From Porphyromonas sp. (lineage in GTDB: Bacteria; Bacteroidota; Bacteroidia; Bacteroidales; Porphyromonadaceae), in NCBI GenBank assembly GCA_029983505.1, contig JASBZK010000010.1, positions 1-57,980 of the forward strand: a DNA stretch of 57,980 bases. Reading direction: 5' to 3'. The stretch's first letter is position 1; every line of letters starts with the position of its first letter. The notes below the pieces were generated by a model. It saw only the letters and a list, made by a program, of their open reading frames with translations, was not told the DNA's origin and did no database searches. Both the position numbers and the translations under genes were made by a program. Below, one piece after another: positions 43,780 through 52,287 of this stretch.

Positions 43780-44976
43780 ATGTCTCGTCAGTTTGCGCTC
43801 CTCTTCTCCGCCTTGCTCGTCCTCGCATCTTCCTGCCAAAAGGAAGACGACCGTCCCATCTCCGTCTCCGGCACCGTGAGAGGAGCCGAGGGCAAAAAGC
43901 TCTACCTCGAGTATCTCGGCATCCAAGGCATCACGCTCCAAGACTCGCTCACGCTGGATGCCGCGGGGAAGTTCGACTTCAAGGCCTCTGCGCCAGAATA
44001 CCCGGACTATTTCCGCCTCCGCATAGGCACGGAGCTCATCCCTTTCTCGGCCGACTCACTGGAGCAAATCAAAGTGACGGCAGACGCGTCTGTGCCCGGC
44101 TCTTTCGGTAGAAACTACACTATGGAGGGAAATGGCACCGGTAAAGCGATTCAAGGAATCTGGGGCGTCTACCAAGATGCCGCCGCGGACATCGCCGGGC
44201 TTATGACGCAGTACTCGGACGGCAAACTCTCCATCTTCGACTACCAAAAACTCCGGGACAAAAAACTGGAGACTTACAAAAAAGCGGTGTCGGAAATCAT
44301 CTACTCCGACCCCGCTTCCAAAGACGCCTATTTCGGGCTGATGCAGCAACTCGACGGCTCGTATATCTTTAACCCCTCCTCCCCGGAGGACTCACGCCTC
44401 TTTGCCACCGTGGCCAACGTGATGGTGGCACGCGACTCGCTCAGCCCCCGCACGAAGCACCTCTATGACCTCGCACTCCGCTCTATGGCCACAGTGCGCG
44501 CTATGAGGAAACGTGCCTCACAGGCAGCAGATACGACGGCGGTCAAAAGCACCATACCCACGGAAGTGGTGGGCTACATCGACATCCAACTGCCCGACGC
44601 CAACGGCACCGAGAGAAGCCTCAAGAGCGTGGCAGCCGGCAGCGTGACCCTCATCTCTTTCACCTCTATGTCTGCCGACTGGGCACCAAGCTACAACGGG
44701 ATGGTGTCTAAGCTTTTCGACAAGTACAGAGCTTCAGGGCTACGGATTTACCAGGTGAATATGGACACCGACCAACACGCGTGGCGCAACGTCATCAAGA
44801 ACCAACCCTGGGTCAACGTCATAGAGACCCGCGGCGGAGCCTCCGAGTACATCGGGCTCTACGGTCTCTCCTCTCTGCCTGCCCTTTTCCTCATAGACAA
44901 GGGCGGAAACATCGTCCTCCGCGCTTCGCATATCGACGAGCTCGAGAAACGCATCTCCACTGAACTTGCACGCTAA
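43780..44976 (+). CDS. DUF4369/thioredoxin-fold lipoprotein without the CxxC site
   Basis: 398 residues with a lipoprotein signal ending LASSC (Cys19). The N-terminal domain (about 25-120) is DUF4369-like (SVSGTVRGAEGKKLYLEYLG). A helical middle follows, then a C-terminal TlpA/AhpC-like thioredoxin fold (about 265-398) with the strand pattern VTLISFTSMSADWAPSYNGMV and the cis-Pro loop LSSLPALFLID. In place of WCxxC it reads SADWAPS, so it cannot act as a normal thiol oxidoreductase and may be a binding or structural protein. purL follows 18 bp later, probably by coincidence of operon structure. Confidence 0.8.
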   Translation: MSRQFALLFSALLVLASSCQKEDDRPISVSGTVRGAEGKKLYLEYLGIQGITLQDSLTLDAAGKFDFKASAPEYPDYFRLRIGTELIPFSADSLEQIKVTADASVPGSFGRNYTMEGNGTGKAIQGIWGVYQDAAADIAGLMTQYSDGKLSIFDYQKLRDKKLETYKKAVSEIIYSDPASKDAYFGLMQQLDGSYIFNPSSPEDSRLFATVANVMVARDSLSPRTKHLYDLALRSMATVRAMRKRASQAADTTAVKSTIPTEVVGYIDIQLPDANGTERSLKSVAAGSVTLISFTSMSADWAPSYNGMVSKLFDKYRASGLRIYQVNMDTDQHAWRNVIKNQPWVNVIETRGGASEYIGLYGLSSLPALFLIDKGGNIVLRASHIDELEKRISTELAR

Positions 44977-44994
44977 AAAACACCCCTTTACACC

Positions 44995-47900
44995 ATGATT
45001 TCTTTCTTCCGCAAAAACACCGGAGACCGCTCCACGGTCTACCTCGTCCGTCATACCTCGCCGCTCGAACCCTCCGACACCGAATCGCTTGTTTGGCTCT
45101 TCGGAGAGGCAGAGCCGACCAACGAAAAAGACCTCACCCGGATCTACGTCGGACCGCGTCCCGAAATGGTCACGCCCTGGTCCACGAATGCAACCGAGAT
45201 AACCGGCATTATGGGGCTGAAAGAAAGGCTCGGCATCGACAGAATCGAGGCGTTCGTTGAAGCCGGAGAAGAGACTCCTTTCGATAAGATGCTCCTCCGG
45301 AAGTACAGGGGACTCGGGAGCCACTCATTGGATCTGAATAAGGACGGACGCGAGGCAGTACTCTCCGTCCGGGACATCCGGAGCTACTCCGAGAGCGAAG
45401 GTCTCGCCCTCTCCGACGAGGAGATCGAATACCTCGAAGGTGTGGCCAAAGAAATAGGCAGACCCCTCACCGACGCGGAGCTCTTCGGGTTCTCGCAAGT
45501 AAACTCGGAGCACTGCCGGCACAAGATTTTCAACGGGACATTCGTCCTCGACGGCAAGGAGCAGGAGCGAAGCCTCTTCCAAATCATCAAGTCGACCAGC
45601 AAGGCGAACCCCAACGGCTTAGTCTCTGCCTACAAAGACAACGTGGCCTTCAACGCCGGTCCCGTGGTCGAGTTCTTTAACCCCCTTCGGGCAGACACTT
45701 CCGACTTCTTTGCGCCGCACGACGAGAAGTCCGTACTCTCACTGAAGGCCGAGACACACAACTTCCCCACCACCGTCGAGCCCTTTAACGGCGCAGCGAC
45801 GGGCTCCGGCGGAGAAATACGCGACAGACTGGGCGGAGGACGCGCCTCTCTCCCACTGGCAGGCACAGCCGTCTATATGACCGGCTACCCCCGACTCTCA
45901 AAAGAAGCAACCTGGGAAGACGCCATAACGGCACGCCCGTGGCTGTACCAAACGCCGCAGGAGATCCTCACAAAAGCCTCGAACGGTGCGTCGGACTTCG
46001 GCAATAAGTTCGGCCAACCCCTCATCGCCGGCTCGCTTCTCACATTTGAACACACCGAAGAGGGACGCACCTGGGGGTACGACAAAGTGATTATGCTTGC
46101 AGGAGGCGTCGGCATCGCCCGCGACCGTGATGCGAAAAAAGGCAGTGCGACCCCGGGCGACAAAATAGTCGTCATGGGCGGCGACAACTACCGCATCGGT
46201 ATGGGCGGCGGAGCCGTCTCTTCCGTCAACACCGGTCAGTACCAAAACGCCATCGAACTTAATGCGATCCAGCGCTCCAACCCCGAGATGCAGAAGCGCG
46301 TCGCTAACGTCATCCGTGCCCTCTCGGAGGGCGAAAATAACCCCGTCGTCTCGATTCACGACCACGGTGCGGGCGGTCACCTCAATTGCCTCAGTGAACT
46401 CGTCGAAGAGACCGGGGGCGTGATAGAGATCGACAAGCTCCCCATCGGCGATCCCACGCTCTCGGACAAAGAAATCATCTCCAACGAGAGCCAGGAGCGT
46501 ATGGGGCTCCTACTGCACCCGGAAGACATCCCGATGCTCGAAAAGATTGCCGACAGGGAGCGCGCGCCTTTCTACGTCGTAGGTGAAGCCACCGGCAGAG
46601 GGGAGCTGACGTTTGACCGGGACGGAGCAGACAAGCCTTTCGACCTCAAGCTCGAGCATCTGTTCGGCTCAGCTCCGAAGACCGTTATGGTAGACGAAAC
46701 GAAGCCCCAGGAGTTTAATGCGCCCTCCGCGGAAGATCTCGGCGCCCTCTCCTTCGAGGCTTGTCTCAAAAACGTCCTCTCCACAGAGACCGTAGGCTCC
46801 AAGGACTGGCTCACGAATAAAGTAGACCGGTCCGTCACCGGCAAAGTGGCCCGTCAGCAGTGCCAGGGTCCCCTCCAGCTACCCCTCAGCGACTGTGGAG
46901 CCGTCGCACTTGATTTCTCGGGGGAAAAAGGCATCGCCACCTCTATTGGACACGCCCCGCTCACGGCGCTCATCGACTCCGAGAAGGGTTCCCGCATCGC
47001 CATAGCCGAAGCCCTCACCAACCTCGCGGGCGCACCCCTTGCGAAAGGTCTCAAGAGTGTCTCTCTCTCCGCCAACTGGATGTGGCCCTGCCACAACCCC
47101 GGCGAAGACGTCCGCCTCTATAAGGCCGTCGAAGCCTGCGCAGACTTCGCCATCGCCCTCGGCATCAATATTCCCACGGGCAAAGACTCCCTCTCTATGA
47201 CACAGAAGTACCCGGACGGCACCAAAGTCTTGGCTCCGGGGACGCTCATCGTCTCGGCGGCCGGCGAAGTCTCGGATGTCCGCAAAATCGTCTCTCCCGT
47301 CCTTAAGGAAACGGAGGGGACAAGCGTACTCTACATAGACCTTACTTTCGAGATGAGTAAGCTCGGCGGCTCGGTGCTCTACCAGACGTTGGGCAAAGTC
47401 GGCGGCGAAGCTCCCGACGTGCGGGACACGGAGTACTTCGTCAATGCCTTCGAGGCCGTTCAGAGGATGATTTCGGCGGGAGACGTCCTCGCCATACACG
47501 ACATCTCGGCCGGCGGCCTCATCACTGCACTCCTTGAGATGGCTTTTGCCCACACGTCTTGCGGGCTGCGGGTCTCCGATGATTTCCTCTCGCTCTCCAC
47601 CGACCGCATCAGCCTTTTCTTTGCCGAAAATCCCGGTCTCCTCATTCAGGTCAAAGACGCAGACCGGGTCATCGAAACTCTCGAAAAGGACGGCATCGCC
47701 TCCGTGCGCCTTGCCGAGCCCGTTTTCGGCTCCGATCAGCTCATCGTCGGCAAGGACACGTTCTCCATCCCGAGCCTGAGAGAAGCATGGTTCACGCCCT
47801 CCAAGGCTATGGAACCCTTCCAGACCAACACCGACCGGGCTGCAGAGCGGGCAAAAAACATCTTCTCCCAACCGCTTCAATACCGCTTCAACTCCGACCA

Positions 47901-48684
47901 CACCGGTCGTCTCGATGTCCCCCGCAGACACGGGAGGAGCGGCATCACGGCGGCCATCATCCGCGACAAGGGTACAAACGGGGAGCGCGAAATGGCGTAC
48001 CTCCTCTACCTTGCCGGCTTCGACGTCAAGGACGTCCACATGACTGACCTCATCTCGGGACGGGAGACACTGGAAGAGGTTCGGATGATCGTCTTTTGCG
48101 GAGGATTCTCGCACTCCGACGTCCTCGGCTCGGCCAAAGGATGGGCTGCGGGCTTCCGCTACAACGAAAAAGCGCGTGAGGCTTTGGACAAATTTTACGC
48201 CCGTCCCGACACCCTCTCCCTCGGTGTCTGCAACGGGTGCCAACTGATGGCAGAGCTCGGGCTCCTCTACCCTGACCGCGAAAAGCACCACACGATGGAG
48301 CACAACCTTTCGGGCAAATTCGAGAGCGGCTTCGTGACGATAGAGATTCCCGAAAATAACTCCGTCATGCTCTCTTCCCTCGCCGGCACGAAACTCGGAT
48401 GCTGGGTCGCTCACGGTGAAGGTCGCTTCGACATTAAGGAAAAGAGTGATGCCGTCTCCATTGCCGCCAAGTACGCCTACGATGCTTACCCCGGAAACCC
48501 CAACGGCTCTCCCCTCGGCACGGCAGCGCTCACGAGCAAAGACGGCCGGCACCTCGCGATTATGCCCCACCCAGAGCGAAGCATCTTCCCCTGGCAGTGC
48601 GGCGATTACCCCGACAACGGGGACGAAGTGACCCCGTGGTTCACCGCCTTCCGCAACGCCTTCCTCTGGTGCCAAACCCACTGA
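44995..48684 (+). CDS. purL: Phosphoribosylformylglycinamidine synthase (large single-chain form)
   Basis: 1229 residues, the complete large PurL of Bacteroidetes and proteobacteria. It converts FGAR, glutamine and ATP to FGAM in purine synthesis. In order: the PurS-like N-terminal part (1-150), the linker, the synthase domain with FSQVNSEHCRHKIFNG, KAETHNFPTTVEPFNGAATGSGGEIRD and DHGAGGHLNCLSEL, the second half-domain with IHDISAGGLITALLEMAF, and the glutaminase domain from about 985 with GVCNGCQLMAELG (nucleophile Cys) and the HPERSIFPWQ end with its catalytic His-Glu. A good terminator follows 43 bp after the stop. Confidence 0.97.
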   Translation: MISFFRKNTGDRSTVYLVRHTSPLEPSDTESLVWLFGEAEPTNEKDLTRIYVGPRPEMVTPWSTNATEITGIMGLKERLGIDRIEAFVEAGEETPFDKMLLRKYRGLGSHSLDLNKDGREAVLSVRDIRSYSESEGLALSDEEIEYLEGVAKEIGRPLTDAELFGFSQVNSEHCRHKIFNGTFVLDGKEQERSLFQIIKSTSKANPNGLVSAYKDNVAFNAGPVVEFFNPLRADTSDFFAPHDEKSVLSLKAETHNFPTTVEPFNGAATGSGGEIRDRLGGGRASLPLAGTAVYMTGYPRLSKEATWEDAITARPWLYQTPQEILTKASNGASDFGNKFGQPLIAGSLLTFEHTEEGRTWGYDKVIMLAGGVGIARDRDAKKGSATPGDKIVVMGGDNYRIGMGGGAVSSVNTGQYQNAIELNAIQRSNPEMQKRVANVIRALSEGENNPVVSIHDHGAGGHLNCLSELVEETGGVIEIDKLPIGDPTLSDKEIISNESQERMGLLLHPEDIPMLEKIADRERAPFYVVGEATGRGELTFDRDGADKPFDLKLEHLFGSAPKTVMVDETKPQEFNAPSAEDLGALSFEACLKNVLSTETVGSKDWLTNKVDRSVTGKVARQQCQGPLQLPLSDCGAVALDFSGEKGIATSIGHAPLTALIDSEKGSRIAIAEALTNLAGAPLAKGLKSVSLSANWMWPCHNPGEDVRLYKAVEACADFAIALGINIPTGKDSLSMTQKYPDGTKVLAPGTLIVSAAGEVSDVRKIVSPVLKETEGTSVLYIDLTFEMSKLGGSVLYQTLGKVGGEAPDVRDTEYFVNAFEAVQRMISAGDVLAIHDISAGGLITALLEMAFAHTSCGLRVSDDFLSLSTDRISLFFAENPGLLIQVKDADRVIETLEKDGIASVRLAEPVFGSDQLIVGKDTFSIPSLREAWFTPSKAMEPFQTNTDRAAERAKNIFSQPLQYRFNSDHTGRLDVPRRHGRSGITAAIIRDKGTNGEREMAYLLYLAGFDVKDVHMTDLISGRETLEEVRMIVFCGGFSHSDVLGSAKGWAAGFRYNEKAREALDKFYARPDTLSLGVCNGCQLMAELGLLYPDREKHHTMEHNLSGKFESGFVTIEIPENNSVMLSSLAGTKLGCWVAHGEGRFDIKEKSDAVSIAAKYAYDAYPGNPNGSPLGTAALTSKDGRHLAIMPHPERSIFPWQCGDYPDNGDEVTPWFTAFRNAFLWCQTH

Positions 48685-48727
48685 TAACCGACCCCGGAAT
48701 TTGATTTTCCACGGTCAGTGACAAAAT

Positions 48728-48770
48728 GCCCCTCCCGGACTAAGCTTCGGGGAGGGGCGTTTCTCTTATT
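48728..48770 (+). terminator. Terminator after purL
   Basis: GCCCCTCCC (48728-48736) pairs with GGGAGGGGC (48750-48758) around a 13-nt loop that itself can close further, followed by GTTTCTCTTATTTT. It is a GC-rich stem of ordinary type, unlike the dispersed TAC-NN-ACCG hairpins. Confidence 0.85.
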
Positions 48771-48784
48771 TTAATTTTCACGAT

Positions 48785-48835
48785 CAAGCCCGAATCCCGA
48801 AACGGGCACAACTGATGAGGTATTATGCAAAGGTC
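48785..48835. mobile_element. MITE remnant, right-hand end only
   Basis: CAAGCCCGAAT at the left and GATGAGGTATTATGCAAAGG at the right match the right arm of the MITE copies at 290-463 and 37199-37399. The middle is diverged and the last bases of the terminus (TCTC) are lost. No left end is visible within 100 bp. It lies directly before repeat cluster 12 and 177 bp before the toxin-antitoxin pair. Confidence 0.7.
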
Positions 48836-48844
48836 CGGATAAGG

Positions 48845-48923
48845 AGGTACGGACCGAGAAGGAATCCCCGGTACGGGTCTTTTTCTCTTCCGGTACAGAC
48901 CGGCGCGATGCGCTTGGTCTGTA
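48845..48923. repeat. TAC-NN-ACCG hairpin-repeat cluster 12
   Basis: Units: GGTACGGACCGAGAAGG (48845 on), CCCCGGTACGGGTCTTTTT, GGTACAGACC (48891-48900) and GGTCTGTACC (48914-48923). The last two form a perfect 10-bp stem with an inner GCG/CGC pair. As in cluster 1, a MITE right end lies just before it, and the first part of the two clusters is nearly the same. Confidence 0.78.
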
Positions 48924-48977
48924 CCCCGTCCGGACGCTCTCCTAAGTACCCCGCTATGCACAAGCAAATAAAATCAG

Positions 48978-48985
48978 TACCTTTG
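48978..48985 (+). promoter_or_regulatory. -7 box TACCTTTG for the vapXD-like pair
   Basis: TACCTTTG matches TAnnTTTG, 26 bp before the ATG at 49012, giving a leader of about 20 nt. Confidence 0.5.
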
Positions 48986-49011
48986 TACCTAAGACAAGTC
49001 ATAGACCGATT

Positions 49012-49206
49012 ATGGATAAGACAGAAGAACTTAAAGTAGGAGACAAAGCCAAAGTAAGTCCCGAACTCACAGGACTTGACCAATGGGTCGAAGGCGAAAT
49101 CATCGATGTCGAGCAAAATCCTTTCCGAGGGGTTGTGCTCTCGCTCGTTGATATGCTCGGACGAATCTATTTCGGGGATGCCCGCTACTTCATTCCCCTC
49201 CTTTAA
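49012..49206 (+). CDS. Putative VapX-like antitoxin partner of VapD
   Basis: 64 residues, small and acidic, beginning MDKTEELKVGDKAKVSPELT and ending FGDARYFIPLL; predicted beta-rich, with no membrane segment. It lies 2 bp before a clear vapD gene on the same strand, the position and size of the VapX antitoxin in VapXD modules. I do not recognise its sequence family with certainty, so the role rests mainly on context. Like vapD it is more AT-rich than its neighbours. Confidence 0.6.
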   Translation: MDKTEELKVGDKAKVSPELTGLDQWVEGEIIDVEQNPFRGVVLSLVDMLGRIYFGDARYFIPLL

Positions 49207-49208
49207 TT

Positions 49209-49493
49209 ATGTTTGCGATTACGTTTGATTTAGAAATCAGCAGATTAAAGAAGTATTACGGCTCTGAGACCGGTTTTACAAACGCATACTATGACATAAA
49301 AAGGTCATTGAGAGAGTTCGCTTTTTTCAATGTCCAAGGAAGCGTCTATATAACCGAAAACCAAGATATGTCCAATCTTATGCAAGCCATTCTTAAGCTG
49401 AAGAGTATGGAGTGGTTTAGGCTGTCTGTAAGAGATATTAGGGCATTTAGGATTGAGAATTGGAGTGATTTTACTTCTTTTTTCCAAAAGTAA
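49209..49493 (+). CDS. vapD: VapD-family endoribonuclease toxin
   Basis: 94 residues, the normal VapD length. The family's hallmarks are visible: MFAITFDLEISRLK at the start (with the acidic residue of the ferredoxin-like first strand), FAFFNVQGSVYITENQDMSNLMQAI in the middle, and SVRDIRAFRIENWSDFTSF at the end. VapD is a Cas2-like homodimeric ribonuclease that cleaves mRNA. The upstream 64-codon gene is its probable antitoxin. A hand count of the first 60 bases gives about 35% G+C, far below the surrounding genes, which suggests recent transfer. An MITE remnant lies upstream. Confidence 0.88.
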   Translation: MFAITFDLEISRLKKYYGSETGFTNAYYDIKRSLREFAFFNVQGSVYITENQDMSNLMQAILKLKSMEWFRLSVRDIRAFRIENWSDFTSFFQK

Positions 49494-49501
49494 CACCGAC
49501 T

Positions 49502-49975
49502 ATGGGAGTAGAGATAGAGAGAAGGTTTCTCCTCAGGGAGGGGGCGACGCTGCCGGACTCGGATCGCGTCCTCCATATGCGCCAGGCCTACCTCGTCAAT
49601 AGCGAGGGGCTCAGCGTGCGCATCCGCGTCATCAACGACACGAAAGCATTCCTCACCATCAAACGCATCACCCCGGGCGGCAACATCGCCGTCAGAGACG
49701 AGTTCGAGTACGAAATCCCCGTAGACGACGCCCTGCAGATGATGCGTTTTTCGGCGCTCGGGTCGGTCAAAAAACAGCGCCACGTCTTTAAGATAGGCGA
49801 AGTGACTTGGGAGGTGGATTTCTTTGAAGACGAAAACGAAGGCCTCATTATGGCGGAAGTGGAGCTGCCGAGCTTCGACACGCCGGTCGACCTCCCCGAG
49901 TGGATCGGCAGAGAGGTCTCCGATGACCCCGCTTACCTCTCCTCCAACCTCGCCATCCATCCCTACACCTCTTGA
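49502..49975 (+). CDS. CYTH domain protein (triphosphate tunnel metalloenzyme)
   Basis: 157 residues. The N-terminal VEIERRFLL is the CYTH signature (usually EIERKFL). Further strands of the eight-stranded tunnel appear as LSVRIRVINDTKAFLTIKR, EFEYEIP, VFKIGEVTWEVDFF and LIMAEVELPS. Such enzymes act on triphosphates (tripolyphosphate, thiamine triphosphate or ATP) with metal; the substrate here cannot be told. It starts 8 bp after vapD but has the GC-rich codon use of the native genome, so it is not part of the toxin module. Confidence 0.9.
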   Translation: MGVEIERRFLLREGATLPDSDRVLHMRQAYLVNSEGLSVRIRVINDTKAFLTIKRITPGGNIAVRDEFEYEIPVDDALQMMRFSALGSVKKQRHVFKIGEVTWEVDFFEDENEGLIMAEVELPSFDTPVDLPEWIGREVSDDPAYLSSNLAIHPYTS

Positions 49976-49999
49976 GCAAAAAAAATAACCCCTTTCGCC

Positions 50000-52162
50000 A
50001 TGAACGGAAAGACCACACGAAAAAGCATTCTTACCCTCGGTTTTGTCGCTGCATTCCTTCTCTCCTCCTTCTCGCTATATGCCGACGGAGGGATGTGGAT
50101 GCTGCCGCTTCTCAAAGAACAAAACTACGAGCGTATGCAATCGCTCGGGCTTAAGCTCAGTCCGGAAGAAATATACTCCCCCGACCTCTCCAATCCCTCA
50201 CTCTCTCAGGCTGTGGTGCTCTTCGACGGCGGCTGTACGGGCGAAGTCGTCTCCGACCAAGGGCTCGTTTTCACGAACCACCACTGCGGGTATGACGCGA
50301 TTCAGAACCACTCCTCCCTCCAGCACAACTACCTCAGAGACGGCTTCGTGGCACCCACGCTCGCGGATGAGCTGCCCAACCCCGGGATGGACGTCATCTT
50401 CACCGAAGAGGTCATTGACGTCACGGACTTCGTGGCGCGTTACACCCGGGCACACGGAGACACCGACCCGATGAAGACGCTCTCCAAGGATTATCTCTCC
50501 GCAGTCGCCAAAGCGTGGTACGCGGAAGAGCGGGGCAAGGAGACGAAAGGACTTCGGCTCGACCTCCTGCCATTTTTCGAGGGGAATAAGTTTTACCTCT
50601 TCGTCCGTCGCGTCTACGAGGACATACGGCTTGTGGCGGCACCTCAGTCCGCCATCGGGAAGTTCGGTGCCGACACCGACAACTGGACTTGGCCCCGTCA
50701 CAGCGGCGACTTCAGCGTCTTCCGCATCTACACCGCACCCGATGGCTCCCCCGCCAAGTACTCGAAAGATAACGTCCCCCTCAAACCGAAGAAATACTTC
50801 AAAGTAGACCTCCGCGGTCTTAAGGAGAACGACTTCGTGATGATTATGGGACACCCGGGGACGACACGCCACTTCTATACCGCGCCTGAAGTGGAGCTCT
50901 TCCGCGACGCAGATAACGCCGTGATCATCGAGATGCGCGAGATCCGTGAGAGCGAGATGCTTGCGCTTATGAAAGCGGACGAGAAAGTCAATATCCAGTA
51001 CGCCGCCAAGTACGCCTCAAGCGAGAACGCACACAAACGCTCCGTCGGCTCCAATTGGGCCATCGCGAAAAAAGACTTCGTGGGGCAGAAACAGGCCGAG
51101 ATGGACCGGCTCAAAGAGTGGGCTCTAAAGAACGGCAAAAGCGACTACATAGCCGCAATGGACAAGATCTCGGCGTTAGTGGCTGAGATAGCACCCCACA
51201 AATACGCCTACAACCTCGTGAACGAAGGGCTCAAACGCGGGGTCGAAATCACGGGCATCCCTTTGCTCACCAAAGAGGAGCTACTGAAAGCAAAAACCGA
51301 CCCCGCTTTCCTCGAAAAATGGCTCTCGGAGAAGTACGACCGTTTCTTTAACAAAGACTACAACGCCTCCGTGGACCTCAATGTCTCCAAAGCGATGATC
51401 AGGGCATTCAAAGAGCGGGACAAGAGCTCCGGCATCTTTGACCTCATACCGGACACCGATCAGTACACAGAGCTTCTTTTCGCCCGCACCCTTTACCGCG
51501 ACCGTGCGCTCCTAAAGTCCGCGCTCCAAAAAGGGCTGACCTATGAGGCGTACACCCAAGACCCCGCCGTGCAGCTCGCCCTCTCTGTGAGGACGGCGCT
51601 CGGGGAGACGAAGAAACCCCTCGACCACTACACCTCCATCCTCAGAGACCTCAAGCAAATTTATGTCGAGGGATTGATGAAGATGTACGGGGAGGAGACG
51701 ATGTGGCCGGACGCGAACCTCACACTCCGCTACACTTTCGGTCAAGTAAAAGGGTACTCGCCCCGTGACGACGTCTACTACGGACCTTTTACCACCGCCT
51801 CGGGTGTGCTCGAGAAGTACATCCCCGGCAATTATGAGTACGACCTCCCCGAGATTGTCCGCGAGAAGCTCGCTCCCGGACCTTGGCAAAAAGGCTACAC
51901 GATGCCTGACGGACGCCTGCCTGTGGACTTCATCGCCACGACCCACACCACGGGTGGCAACTCCGGCTCTCCCGTCATTAACGGCGAAGGGCACCTCGTC
52001 GGACTCAACTTCGACCGCAACTGGGAAGGCGTCGGCGGCGACCTCATCTACCTGCCCGACTACCAGAGGAGCATCATCTGCGACGTGCGCTATGTGGTCT
52101 TCGTCCTCGACCAAATCCTGGGTGCCGACCGCATCGTCTCCGAGCTTGATCTCCTGAGGTAA
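50000..52162 (+). CDS. dpp11: S46 family dipeptidyl peptidase, DPP11 type (Asp/Glu at P1)
   Basis: 720 residues, the same length as Porphyromonas gingivalis DPP11. Signal peptide ending SLYADG. The catalytic His is in TNHHCGYD (about 94-95), the Asp region in DTDNWTWPRHSGDF, and Ser655 in GGNSGSPV. Residue 673, which sets P1 preference, is Arg (NFDRNWEG), as in DPP11; DPP7 has Gly there. The enzyme would release dipeptides with Asp or Glu at the second position from peptides in the periplasm, feeding amino acids into an asaccharolytic metabolism. It stands between the CYTH gene and a repeat cluster. Confidence 0.93.
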   Translation: MNGKTTRKSILTLGFVAAFLLSSFSLYADGGMWMLPLLKEQNYERMQSLGLKLSPEEIYSPDLSNPSLSQAVVLFDGGCTGEVVSDQGLVFTNHHCGYDAIQNHSSLQHNYLRDGFVAPTLADELPNPGMDVIFTEEVIDVTDFVARYTRAHGDTDPMKTLSKDYLSAVAKAWYAEERGKETKGLRLDLLPFFEGNKFYLFVRRVYEDIRLVAAPQSAIGKFGADTDNWTWPRHSGDFSVFRIYTAPDGSPAKYSKDNVPLKPKKYFKVDLRGLKENDFVMIMGHPGTTRHFYTAPEVELFRDADNAVIIEMREIRESEMLALMKADEKVNIQYAAKYASSENAHKRSVGSNWAIAKKDFVGQKQAEMDRLKEWALKNGKSDYIAAMDKISALVAEIAPHKYAYNLVNEGLKRGVEITGIPLLTKEELLKAKTDPAFLEKWLSEKYDRFFNKDYNASVDLNVSKAMIRAFKERDKSSGIFDLIPDTDQYTELLFARTLYRDRALLKSALQKGLTYEAYTQDPAVQLALSVRTALGETKKPLDHYTSILRDLKQIYVEGLMKMYGEETMWPDANLTLRYTFGQVKGYSPRDDVYYGPFTTASGVLEKYIPGNYEYDLPEIVREKLAPGPWQKGYTMPDGRLPVDFIATTHTTGGNSGSPVINGEGHLVGLNFDRNWEGVGGDLIYLPDYQRSIICDVRYVVFVLDQILGADRIVSELDLLR

Positions 52163-52163
52163 T

Positions 52164-52247
52164 TTCGGACGTACCGGGAAGAAGTTTTTGCACAGACCCG
52201 GACATCGCCCGCGTACGTACCGGGAACATCTTTTTGGTACGTACCCC
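52164..52247. repeat. TAC-NN-ACCG hairpin-repeat cluster 13
   Basis: Units mostly in one orientation: TTTCGGACGTACCGGGAAGA, TTTTTGCACAGACCCGG, GCGTACGTACCGGGAAC and TTTTTGGTACGTACCCCG. It begins right after the dpp11 stop. Several palindromic GGTACGTACC cores are present, but long stems are less clear than in other clusters. Confidence 0.65.
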
Positions 52248-52287
52248 GTGAAAAACGGATTCACGTACCCACAGCACGCTTAAACTT

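Noticed and set aside
49502..49975. CYTH gene as a third member of the toxin-antitoxin operon
   Set aside because: Although it begins 8 bp after vapD, its codon use and composition match the native genome and CYTH proteins are not known antitoxins; the module was more likely inserted upstream of it.
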